Of a stretch of 64,000 bases of DNA, positions 45,342 to 52,856 are shown one piece after another. Position 1 is the stretch's first letter. The number at the start of each line of letters is the position of its first letter. The translations under genes and the position numbers were made by a program. Under the pieces are notes generated by a model that worked only from the letters and a program-made list of their open reading frames with translations, searched no databases and had not been told where the DNA came from. This DNA comes from Flavobacteriales bacterium (lineage in GTDB: Bacteria; Bacteroidota; Bacteroidia; Flavobacteriales_F; PHOS-HE28), in the NCBI GenBank assembly GCA_030584065.1, contig CP129489.1, forward strand, positions 3,205,497-3,269,496. The letters are read 5' to 3'.

Positions 45342-45977
45342 TCAGTGCCGGATGATGCCGATGGTGCTGGTGCCGCTCCCGGCCACCACGCGCGCGGTGT
45401 AGCGCCCGGCGGGCCAGCGCGCCGCCTGGATCGTGAGCAGCTGGGCCGTGCTGCGCTCCGCGTGGATCACCCGCCCTAGGGGGTCGATGACCTCCACGAT
45501 GGCGCCTGGCTCCAATCCGGCCAGATGCAGCAGATCCTGCACGGGATTCGGATAGGCCACGGCCTCGGCGGTCTTCACCTCCACGGCCACCACCTCGCTG
45601 AGCATGGTGGTGCCATCATGGTCCGTCTGCCGCAAGCGGTAGAAGCTCAGGCCGCGCAGCGGTGCGCGGTCCACGGTCTCGTAGCTGGTCAACTGCTGCG
45701 TGGTACCCATGCCTTCCACTTCCGCGATGGGCTCGAATCGCAAGCCATCGCTGCTGCGCTCCACATGGAAGCCCGCATTGTTCAGTTCGGTGGCTGTGGC
45801 CCAGGAGAGGAGCACATGCTCGCCTTCCACCTTGACCGTGAAGTGCAGCAGTTCTACAGGCAGCATGGCGAAGGCTGCGGAGCAGTTCGTTGCACCTCCG
45901 CCACCAGTGCCACCGAGGTACTGCGCAGGGCAAGTGAGCGTGATCAGGAGACCTGCTATGGAGATTGCGGTTCTCAT
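45342..45977 (-). CDS. Small exported protein with T9SS-type C-terminal domain
   Basis: The protein is 211 aa. ATG 45977 overlaps the stop of the SUMF1-type gene by four bases (ATGA) and starts a signal peptide (MRTAISIAGLLITLTCPAQ). After a Gly-rich linker (GGTGGGG), 'LLSWATATELNNAGFHVERS' and 'SYETVDRAPLRGLSFYRLRQ' form the FnIII-like module that often precedes sorting domains in Bacteroidota. The final ~80 residues ('VAYPNPVQDLLHLAG', 'VIDPLGRVIHAE', 'AGRYTARVVAG') are a T9SS type A sorting domain. It is probably expressed together with the SUMF1-type protein. Its role is unknown. Confidence 0.85.
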   Translation of the reverse strand: MRTAISIAGLLITLTCPAQYLGGTGGGGATNCSAAFAMLPVELLHFTVKVEGEHVLLSWATATELNNAGFHVERSSDGLRFEPIAEVEGMGTTQQLTSYETVDRAPLRGLSFYRLRQTDHDGTTMLSEVVAVEVKTAEAVAYPNPVQDLLHLAGLEPGAIVEVIDPLGRVIHAERSTAQLLTIQAARWPAGRYTARVVAGSGTSTIGIIRH

Positions 45978-47827
45978 GGCATGGTGCGCACGCCGCGGCC
46001 GCCGTAGTATCGGTTGCGGTTCGCCGCTGAGCTGTTCATCCCTTCTAGTACCGCGCTCCGGTCCGACGTTCTGCATTGCGCCTGCGACGAGTACCAGTGC
46101 CCGCCTCGAAAGCCGGTACCCGCTGTTGCTGTCGGCCAGGCAGCGGCATCGTGATTGCCTGCTGCCGTCAACAGCCCGTTCCCATGGGTCCCCGTGTATG
46201 CCCTGCCTTGGCTAACACCGATTGTTATAATCAGTTCTGCAACATTTCCCGATAGATCCAAGGCGCCGTAATAGCCAGCTCCAGCTCGCACGCGGCCATT
46301 GTTCGAGGCATGGTGCGCGGTGATGCCGACCCTTGCTGGCCCGTTGATCGTAGGCTGCACCACTCCGCCTGCGCCACCGACCATGGTGGTTCCTGTACCG
46401 AGGTATATCGCATTGCCGCCGACCGTTGAATAATTGGTCGTGATCTGCTCGTTGGCCGAGCCCAGGTTGACGAATACGTAGCCGGTTGTCCCGATGGCCG
46501 CTGTTCCCCACGGATGTTCGTTCAGCACTTGCACGGCCGGACCTCTGCACGCTTTCTCGTATTCCAGGTCCGATAATGGCCTTAGTCCCGACCAGTCCAG
46601 GAATGCTGCCACATCGTACCATGTCAAGAAGTTGCAGGCCACCCAGCGGCCATCATTGGCTTCGTTCGCCACCCCGTCCTGGTCGAGGTCGCAGTAGAAC
46701 GAGATGGGATCCGTCGCACTGATCGCAGCTGGGCAGCGTATGCCATTGCGATGGCTCACAGCGGCGGCATTTGATAGGACGTAGCGGTTCGTAACAGCGG
46801 TGGTGCCTTCAGCCAGGGCGGTTGCTGTCCGTGCATTCTGTTGGGCGCGCGTTAGCTTGTTGAGGAAGTCCACGTAGTCCCCTTGAGCGATCTCGTACTT
46901 CATGCAATAGAATGCGGTAAAGCCCTTCGGGAAGGCTGCTGGTACGGGGCCGCTTTGGTCGCCTCCTTCGCCGTTGTTATTGCTGTACCAAAGGTTCCCC
47001 GTGCCAGCGCCTATGGAGATTGCCGCTTCGCTTGCGACCAGATAGATGCCGCTGAAATTCGGCTGCATGAAGAAGTCGTTGTTGGAAGTGGATGCCGCTC
47101 CAGAACCGAGTCGGAAGCTCCCCCCCGTCACGTACACCATCTCGTGCCCGAAGGCGCACACCTCGATGGGGCCGCCGCTGCCGAGCCCTTGCGTGCCCAG
47201 GTTCCAGCGCAGCTCCACGTTGCTGGCCGTGAAAGTGCCCGTGCCGTTCGCGCTGCGGTGGATGAAGGCGCCCACGCCATAGTTGGTGGTGGCGTTGTAG
47301 GCAGCGGCCGGGTTCAGCAGGCCCGTGCGGATGGTGCTGCCCGCGGGCGCGAAGTGGGCGGCATCGTTGGCCAGGCGCGCATGCTCCCAGATGCGGATGA
47401 AGCGCACCGAAGCTCCCGCAAGTGCCGTGGTGGGCGCCGCGCTGATGGTGACCTGCGTGGCGTTCGGGATGGCGGTGATCACCGTGTTGGCGGCCAGCGC
47501 GCCCGTTCCGCCCGTGCGGATCACAGGCATGCCCACGCGCAGCAGGGCCGTGCTGCCCACGTTCAGCGTGGTGCCGGTGCTGCTCACCCCGGTGCGCACG
47601 GGGTCGGCGGTGCCCACGCGGAACTTCAGGAAGACCCACGCCGCGTCCCAGTTGCCGGGGGCCACGCTGGTGCGCCAGCTGTTCTGCCAGCTCACCGTGA
47701 AACGGGCGTCCACCGTGCCCGCTGTGGTGTTGAAGTCAACCAGCAGGGGCTGCGTGATGGTGAGGTTGTTCGCCCGCGCGCCGGCGAGTGCCAGGCCGGC
47801 CAGCAGCAGGGCCCTGCAACGGTTCAT
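45974..47827 (-). CDS. Exported SUMF1/FGE-like domain protein
   Basis: The protein is 617 aa. ATG 47827 starts a signal peptide (MNRCRALLLAGLALAGARA). An N-terminal beta-rich domain ('WQNSWRTSVAPGNWDAAWVF' region, then 'IRIWEHARLANDAAHFAPAG') is followed by a SUMF1 domain of the formylglycine-generating-enzyme fold: 'GHEMVYVTGGSFRLGSG', 'FYCMKYEIAQGDYVDFLNKL', 'CNFLTWYDVAAFLDWSGLRP', 'YEKACRG', 'LDLSGNVAELI', 'GRGVRTMP'. The usual FGE C-terminal 'GFR' plus active-site Cys pair is not evident. It may therefore be a binding relative (as in C-type-lectin-like DGR targets or PvdO-like proteins) and not a sulfatase activator. A candidate ECF-type promoter (site b) lies upstream and the sigma gene is divergent. 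Confidence 0.85.
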   Translation of the reverse strand: MNRCRALLLAGLALAGARANNLTITQPLLVDFNTTAGTVDARFTVSWQNSWRTSVAPGNWDAAWVFLKFRVGTADPVRTGVSSTGTTLNVGSTALLRVGMPVIRTGGTGALAANTVITAIPNATQVTISAAPTTALAGASVRFIRIWEHARLANDAAHFAPAGSTIRTGLLNPAAAYNATTNYGVGAFIHRSANGTGTFTASNVELRWNLGTQGLGSGGPIEVCAFGHEMVYVTGGSFRLGSGAASTSNNDFFMQPNFSGIYLVASEAAISIGAGTGNLWYSNNNGEGGDQSGPVPAAFPKGFTAFYCMKYEIAQGDYVDFLNKLTRAQQNARTATALAEGTTAVTNRYVLSNAAAVSHRNGIRCPAAISATDPISFYCDLDQDGVANEANDGRWVACNFLTWYDVAAFLDWSGLRPLSDLEYEKACRGPAVQVLNEHPWGTAAIGTTGYVFVNLGSANEQITTNYSTVGGNAIYLGTGTTMVGGAGGVVQPTINGPARVGITAHHASNNGRVRAGAGYYGALDLSGNVAELIITIGVSQGRAYTGTHGNGLLTAAGNHDAAAWPTATAGTGFRGGHWYSSQAQCRTSDRSAVLEGMNSSAANRNRYYGGRGVRTMP

Positions 47828-47856
47828 GGAGCGGGCGCGCGCGTGCTTCACGCATC

Positions 47857-47885
47857 CACATCGGGGTCCCCCTCCGGATGTGAAC
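47857..47885 (-). promoter_or_regulatory. ECF-type promoter candidate (site b) before the SUMF1-type gene
   Basis: On the minus strand GTTCACAT, 13 bases, then CCGATGTG (29 nt), with the GATC flank also seen at site a. The start codon is 29 bases downstream. Confidence 0.5.
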
Positions 47886-47910
47886 GATCCCGATCCCCGC
47901 TTCACCCGCT

Positions 47911-47938
47911 GTTCACATTCGCCGCGCTCCCCGATGAA
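47911..47938 (+). promoter_or_regulatory. Near copy of the ECF-type element (site d) facing the sigma gene
   Basis: GTTCACAT, 12 bases, then CCGATGAA; one base shorter than sites a-c and with two changes in the second box. It points towards the ECF sigma gene at 48013 and would fit autoregulation. Divergent from site b within one 185-base intergenic region. Confidence 0.35.
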
Positions 47939-48012
47939 GCGGTCGGAGGGCAGGCCAGGCGCCTGTTCGCACCCCCGAACCATGCGTCACCAAGGGCGAT
48001 CTCCGTATTATC

Positions 48013-48612
48013 GTGCTCCGCTTCGCTCCCCAAGTGGAAGTCAGAGCCGCCCCTTCGATCGCGGAGCCCGCCTGGGCCTCGGGACTTCGCCGCAACGATG
48101 CGGCCACGGTGCGCGCGCTCTACAAGCAGCACCTCCCGGCGGTGCGGCACTACGTGGTGGGCAACAGCGGCACCGCGGACGATGCGCAGGATGTGTTCCA
48201 GGAGGCCATGGCCGTGCTCTGGCTCAAGGTGAAGGAGGGCGCCTTGGTGCCCGACAGCGACCCCGGCGCGTTCCTGTTCCGCGTGGCCAAGAACAAATGG
48301 CTGGACCAGGTCCGGTCAGCAGCGCACAAGCACATGAAAGTGGTGCACGATGACCGCCTGCACGATGCCCGCATCGATGAGCCGGACGACACCGAGGAGA
48401 GGCTCGTGCGGCTGCGGGGCATCTATGCGAAGCTCGACGACAAGTGCCGCACCGTGCTCGACCAGTTCTACTTCGAGCGCAAGGACCTCGCGGCCATCGC
48501 GCATGAAATGGGCGTGGAGGAGGAGAGCATCCGCACCATCAAGTACCGCTGCATGATGAAGCTGCGCGCCTTCCGCAAGGCCATCAGCGGCGACGACCAA
48601 CAAGCGATCTGA
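48013..48612 (+). CDS. ECF-type RNA polymerase sigma factor
   Basis: The protein is 199 aa from GTG 48013; an in-frame GTG at 48034 is an alternative start and the exact start is uncertain. Sigma70 region 2 is seen in 'VRALYKQHLPAVRHYVVGNS', 'ADDAQDVFQEAMAVLWLKV' and 'FLFRVAKNKWLDQVR'. Region 4 is seen in 'YAKLDDKCRTVLDQFYFE' and 'KDLAAIAHEMGVEEESIRTIKY'. Regions 1 and 3 are absent, as in group 4 (ECF) sigmas. It is followed by an anti-sigma-like membrane protein and an exported CHAT protease, and is divergent from a SUMF1-type surface gene. The 29-base elements at 43553, 45286 and 47857 are its best candidate promoters. Confidence 0.92.
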   Translation: MLRFAPQVEVRAAPSIAEPAWASGLRRNDAATVRALYKQHLPAVRHYVVGNSGTADDAQDVFQEAMAVLWLKVKEGALVPDSDPGAFLFRVAKNKWLDQVRSAAHKHMKVVHDDRLHDARIDEPDDTEERLVRLRGIYAKLDDKCRTVLDQFYFERKDLAAIAHEMGVEEESIRTIKYRCMMKLRAFRKAISGDDQQAI

Positions 48613-48618
48613 AATGCG

Positions 48619-48718
48619 TTCACCACAGAGGCATAGCGAGCACAGAGGAATACAAGGCAGGAGGGTCGCATGCCTTTGCGCGCTTTCTGCTCCGTGTCCT
48701 CTGTGCCTCTGTGGTGAA
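48619..48718. repeat. REP-like imperfect palindrome (copy 2)
   Basis: It starts TTCACCACAGAGGCATAGCG and ends CCTCTGTGCCTCTGTGGTGAA-like, the complement of its start. It is a relative of the element at 21501-21614. It lies between the sigma and anti-sigma genes and may form a stable mRNA hairpin that tunes their relative expression. Confidence 0.75.
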
Positions 48719-48735
48719 CCGTATTCTCTTTCCGC

Positions 48736-49464
48736 ATGAGCCTGGGCGCATTGGACAGACCCACCTTCGAGGCCATCGAGGCCTACGTGCTGGATCGCAT
48801 GGCCCCTGCGGAGCGGGCGGCCTTCGAGCAGCGCATGGCCGATGACGCCGCGCTGCGGGCCGAGGTGGAGCTGGAGCGGGAGAACATCCGCGCGGTGGAG
48901 CTGGGCGGCATGGAGCGCATCATTCGGCGCGTGCGTGAGGAGCATGCGGTGCGGCGAGAGCAAGGCGGCGGATGGACCACTTGGCTGAAATACGCGGCGG
49001 TGGTGGCCGTCCTGTTGGGCGGCGCCCTGTGGTTCATCCTGCGACCCAGCACCAACGAGCGCCTCTTCGCGGAGCACTTCGCGCCCGATCCCGGCCTGCC
49101 CGTGGCCATGGGCGCCACCGACGATCCGGCCTTCGCCGATGCCATGGTCTCCTACAAGGAGGGCAAGTACGCCGAGGCGCGCGCCAAGTGGGAGCCGATG
49201 GCCTTGGCCCACCCGGGCAATGACACGTTGCGCTACTACCTGGCATCGGCCGCGCTCGGCATGGGCGACGTTGACTTCGCGGTCCCGTTATTGGAAGGCG
49301 TGGCCGCCGATCCGGCTTCGGCATTCGCCGGCAAGGCCCGCTGGTATCTGTTCCTGGCCTACATCAGGAAGGGTGAGCGCCAGCAAGCCTTGTCCGTGCC
49401 GCTCGACGATGATCCTGTCTATGGGGAGCGCGTGCGGAAGCTGAAAACCCAACTGGCCAAGTGA
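48736..49464 (+). CDS. Anti-sigma-factor-like membrane protein with TPR-type periplasmic part
   Basis: The protein is 242 aa. The N-terminal ~80 residues are a cytoplasmic anti-sigma-like helical domain ('FEAIEAYVLDRMAPAERAAF', 'EQRMADDAALRAEVELERE'), without the zinc-binding His-Cys-Cys motif of classical ZAS proteins. A single transmembrane helix ('WLKYAAVVAVLLGGALWFIL', about residues 82-102) leads to a periplasmic region with TPR-like repeats ('AMVSYKEGKYAEARAKWEPM', 'LRYYLASAALGMGDVDFAV'). It follows the sigma gene and its stop overlaps the CHAT gene start by one base. It probably holds the ECF sigma at the membrane, and its periplasmic part could be the target of regulated proteolysis. 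Confidence 0.8.
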   Translation: MSLGALDRPTFEAIEAYVLDRMAPAERAAFEQRMADDAALRAEVELERENIRAVELGGMERIIRRVREEHAVRREQGGGWTTWLKYAAVVAVLLGGALWFILRPSTNERLFAEHFAPDPGLPVAMGATDDPAFADAMVSYKEGKYAEARAKWEPMALAHPGNDTLRYYLASAALGMGDVDFAVPLLEGVAADPASAFAGKARWYLFLAYIRKGERQQALSVPLDDDPVYGERVRKLKTQLAK

Positions 49465-52400
49465 TGCGCTTCATCCTCGCTTTGGGGATGTACGTCTGCT
49501 GCGCGGGATACGCGTTCGCTCAGGCGGACCAACTCACCGCGCGCCACGGGCGCATCGGCAAGCTCTACGAGGAGAAGCAGTACGCCGCGCTGGTCGCCGA
49601 GATCGATGCGCAGGTGGCGGCTTCAGCAGGCACCCCCTGGGCCGATTCGCTGCACCGCTACCTCTACAAGTACGGACGCGCGCACCGCAAGCTGAAGGAC
49701 GCTGCGGCCGGCACCGCCGCGGCCGAGCGCATCTACGCCCTGGTGAAAGTGCGCGGCAAGGCCGCCCACGAGCTCGAGGCGCTCTTCGACCTGAGCTGGA
49801 CCTACTACGACGTGGGCGAGCTGAAGCAGTGCGCGCGCGTGGATTCCATCGCCGTCACCGTGGCCGATCGCGACCCCGCGATTCCCTTGGGCCAGCGCGG
49901 ACGCGCGCGCCAATACCTCGCGTTCGATTACAGCGTGCTCGGCGATCATCGCAATTCGGCCAAGTGGGCCTTGGCGGCCATCGCGCAATACGAGCAGGCC
50001 GATTCCATCCCGCCCGCCCAATGGGCCGAGTCGTACACCGCCGTGGGCGTGGCCAACTGGCACCTGGGGCGCATCCGCGATGCCGAGCGCTACTACCGGA
50101 AGGCGCTGGAGAAGCTCGGCGATGGCGAGGACGAGGCCATCCTGATGCGCAAGGTGAGCGCCTACGGCAACCTGGGCGTGCTGTGGCAGAACGCCGGCGA
50201 CTTCACGCGGGCCAAGCTGAACTACCAGGAGAGCCTCCGCCACAGCGACCGCATCATCGCGGCCACGCAGGACCAATTCACGCGCGATGAGGCCATCGTG
50301 AACCGCTCGCGCACCTACCTGAACCTGGCCACGGTCTATTTCCAATCGGGCGATGATGGCCGCGCGCGGGAGCTGCTCGACCGCGCCTGGCGCGATCGCA
50401 GCGGCGTGCTCGAGGCCGACGACCCGCAGCTGATCGCCGTGAAGGAGCGCTTCGCCGACCTGGAGCTCAACGCCGGCCACCTCGCCAAGGCGCACGCGCT
50501 CCTGCGCGATTACCTCGTGGCATGCGAGCGGAAGTTCGGCCCGCGCAGCGAGGAGTACGTCCGCGCCGCCTCCAAGCTGGGCGAGGTCCTCGCGCGGCAG
50601 GAGCGCCATGCCCAGGCCGATTCGCTCTTCGCCCTCAGCATCGCGGCGGGCCGGGCCGCGGGGAACGAGGCCACCGATGCCAACCTGGCGGGCACATTGC
50701 TGCGGCGCGCGCGCATGCGCATGCGCACCGGCCGGTGGGCGGAGGCGCTCGCCGACCTGGAGCGGGCGCGCGCCGTCTTCGTGAACACCTACGACAGCCT
50801 CCACCACCAGGTGGCGCTGGTGGACGCGCTGCGCGCGGAGGCCGCCTTCGGCGCGGGCGATGCGCGCGCGGCGCTGGACCACGCCACCCGCGCCCTGCGC
50901 ATCCTCGACGACCGCGCGCGCGCCTTGCGGGCCAACACCCTGCCGCGCGCCTTCCCCGAGCCGCACATCCTGCCCGACGCCGTGTACTGGAAGGTGCGCG
51001 CGGCCATGGCCCTGGCGGGCCCCGCGCCCGAGGCCGCGCAATGGACAAGCTGGAACGCCGACCTCGACCTCGCCATCCTCTCCCTGGCGCGCAACAAGGC
51101 CGCCGTGGACGACGAGGCCTCCAAGCTCCTGCTCGTGGCCGCGCAGAAACGCCTCTTCGAGCTCGCCATCGATTGCGCCTTCGCTTCTCGCGATGCGCTC
51201 GGGGCCGAGACCGCCGCGGAGCGCTTCCTCGCCGTCTCCGAGGCCAGCCGCTCCACCTTGCTGAAAGGACGCTTGAACGCGTTCAAGGGGCTGCGCTTCG
51301 CGGGCCTGCCCGATTCGCTGGCCACGCGGGAGCAGGAGATCATCGCCAGCCTCGCGGTCGGCGCCGATGAGGAGCATGGGGCCGCCCGGCTCCTGGAGGC
51401 GGAGCAGGCCTATGCCGCCTTCCTCCAGCGCCTGGAGCGCGATCATCCCGCCTACTTCGCGCTGCGCTATGGCGAGGCCACGGTGACCGTGGATGAAGCG
51501 CGCCGCAGCCTGCTGAAGCCCGGTCGCGCGCTGGTGGCCTACGCGCGGACCGCCGCCAACCTCTACGCCCTGGTGGTGACCGCCGAGCGGGCCGACCTCG
51601 TGCGGCTCGACGCGGCCGACCTCGACGATCGCGTGTCCGCGCTGAGCCAGGCCATCGCGGAGCGCGATGCGGAGCGCTACGTCCGCACCGCGCACGCGCT
51701 GCACGCGCAAGTGATCGCGCCCTTGTCCGAGCGCATCAGCGGGCAGGAGCTGCTCATCATCCCTGATGGGCCGCTGCACCTGCTCAGCTTCGAGTGCCTG
51801 CTCACCGCGCCGGGCGGCCCGAATGATTTCAGCCAGCATTTGCTGCTGCGGCGCCATGCCATCGCCTATCTGCTCAGTGCCACCACGGCCGTGCAGTTCG
51901 CGCAGTTGGCGCGCCACCGGGCCCATGGCGCGCTCGCCATCGCGCCGGGCTTCACCGACGAGGTGAAGCAGGCCTACCTGGCGCGCGTGCGCGACAGCAG
52001 CTTGGTGGACCGCGATTACCTGCGCTACGTGCGCCAGCCCTTCGCCCTGCGCACGGCCGAGGGCTTGGGCAGCTCGATGCGCGCGCAGTTGCTGCTGGGC
52101 GCACAGGCCACGGAGCAGGGCTTCCGTGAGAAGGCCGCGCAGCATGGGATTCTGCACCTGGGCACGCACGCCGAGATGAACGCGACGAACCCCATGTACT
52201 CGCGCCTCGTGCTCAGCAAGGACGGCGCCGGTGCGGACCCCGACGCCGATGGCTACCTGCACGCGTACGAGATCTACGAGCTCGACCTGCGCGCCCAGCT
52301 GGCCGTGCTCACCGCCTGCGAGACCGGCACCGGCACGCTCGATGCCGGCGAGGGCGTGCGCTCGCTGGGCTACAGCTTCGCCTACGCGGGCTGCCCCAGC

Positions 52401-52700
52401 CTGGTGATGTCGCTCTGGAGCATCGATGAGCAGAGCTCCTCCGCCATCATCGCGCGTTTCTATGAGCTGCTTGCCGATGGCCTGCCGAAGCACGAGGCCC
52501 TGCGCCAGGCCAAGCTCGATCATCTCGCGAAGGCGGATGGAGAGCTCGCGCTGCCCTACTACTGGGCGGGGCTGGTGCTGGTGGGCGATGCGGAGCCGGT
52601 CGAGGTCGGCCGGCCGGCGTGGCCGTGGTATCTCCTTGCTGCGCTCGCGCTGTCGGCTGCGGTGCTCCTTTGGCGACGATGCGCACGGGGCGGGGTGTGA
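49464..52700 (+). CDS. Exported TPR-CHAT caspase-like protease
   Basis: The protein is 1,078 aa. ATG 49464 overlaps the stop of the anti-sigma-like gene by one base; a GTG three bases upstream is less likely. A signal peptide (MRFILALGMYVCCAGYAFAQ) is followed by about 600 residues of TPR helices ('AERYYRKALEKLGDGEDEAI', 'AKLNYQESLRHSD'). The CHAT domain (about residues 680-1040) has the expected dyad: His902 in 'LHLGTHAEMN' and Cys952 in 'LTACETGTG', followed by 'GEGVRSLGYSFAYAG'. A hydrophobic segment near the C-terminus ('WPWYLLAALALSAAVLLW') and a basic tail suggest anchoring in the inner membrane with the catalytic part in the periplasm. CHAT proteins are caspase-related cysteine proteases. 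Its place in a sigma/anti-sigma operon suggests a role in signal-triggered cleavage, which is inference. Confidence 0.9.
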   Translation: MRFILALGMYVCCAGYAFAQADQLTARHGRIGKLYEEKQYAALVAEIDAQVAASAGTPWADSLHRYLYKYGRAHRKLKDAAAGTAAAERIYALVKVRGKAAHELEALFDLSWTYYDVGELKQCARVDSIAVTVADRDPAIPLGQRGRARQYLAFDYSVLGDHRNSAKWALAAIAQYEQADSIPPAQWAESYTAVGVANWHLGRIRDAERYYRKALEKLGDGEDEAILMRKVSAYGNLGVLWQNAGDFTRAKLNYQESLRHSDRIIAATQDQFTRDEAIVNRSRTYLNLATVYFQSGDDGRARELLDRAWRDRSGVLEADDPQLIAVKERFADLELNAGHLAKAHALLRDYLVACERKFGPRSEEYVRAASKLGEVLARQERHAQADSLFALSIAAGRAAGNEATDANLAGTLLRRARMRMRTGRWAEALADLERARAVFVNTYDSLHHQVALVDALRAEAAFGAGDARAALDHATRALRILDDRARALRANTLPRAFPEPHILPDAVYWKVRAAMALAGPAPEAAQWTSWNADLDLAILSLARNKAAVDDEASKLLLVAAQKRLFELAIDCAFASRDALGAETAAERFLAVSEASRSTLLKGRLNAFKGLRFAGLPDSLATREQEIIASLAVGADEEHGAARLLEAEQAYAAFLQRLERDHPAYFALRYGEATVTVDEARRSLLKPGRALVAYARTAANLYALVVTAERADLVRLDAADLDDRVSALSQAIAERDAERYVRTAHALHAQVIAPLSERISGQELLIIPDGPLHLLSFECLLTAPGGPNDFSQHLLLRRHAIAYLLSATTAVQFAQLARHRAHGALAIAPGFTDEVKQAYLARVRDSSLVDRDYLRYVRQPFALRTAEGLGSSMRAQLLLGAQATEQGFREKAAQHGILHLGTHAEMNATNPMYSRLVLSKDGAGADPDADGYLHAYEIYELDLRAQLAVLTACETGTGTLDAGEGVRSLGYSFAYAGCPSLVMSLWSIDEQSSSAIIARFYELLADGLPKHEALRQAKLDHLAKADGELALPYYWAGLVLVGDAEPVEVGRPAWPWYLLAALALSAAVLLWRRCARGGV

Positions 52701-52800
52701 GCAGGAACCGCCGGAGCCGTCCGCTGTTCGCTGCAGGCTCCATGACCGGCGCGTGCACCGATGGACCGCCTCGTTTCCTGATCGACCGATCGCTAACGCA

Positions 52801-52830
52801 GCGGCCCCCACCGTTTCCGATGGGGGCCGC
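52801..52830. terminator. Hairpin between the CHAT gene and the NHL/T9SS gene
   Basis: GCGGCCCCCA (52801-52810) and TGGGGGCCGC (52821-52830) form a perfect 10-bp stem with a 10-base loop. It lies between convergent genes and could serve both. Its sequence and the following ~25 bases up to the stop are nearly the same as at 58886-58915, so the hairpin was duplicated together with the display cassette. Confidence 0.7.
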
Positions 52831-52856
52831 GCTCCAGGGGTCCGTTCAGCCGAGGC

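Noticed and set aside
48013..48033. Search for an ATG start for the sigma factor
   Set aside because: No in-frame ATG lies before the conserved region 2, so a GTG start is kept with the exact position uncertain.
49464..52700. TPR-CHAT considered as part of a type III-E CRISPR (Craspase) system
   Set aside because: No Cas or gRAMP gene and no array in the window. The protein has a signal peptide and sits with sigma and anti-sigma genes.
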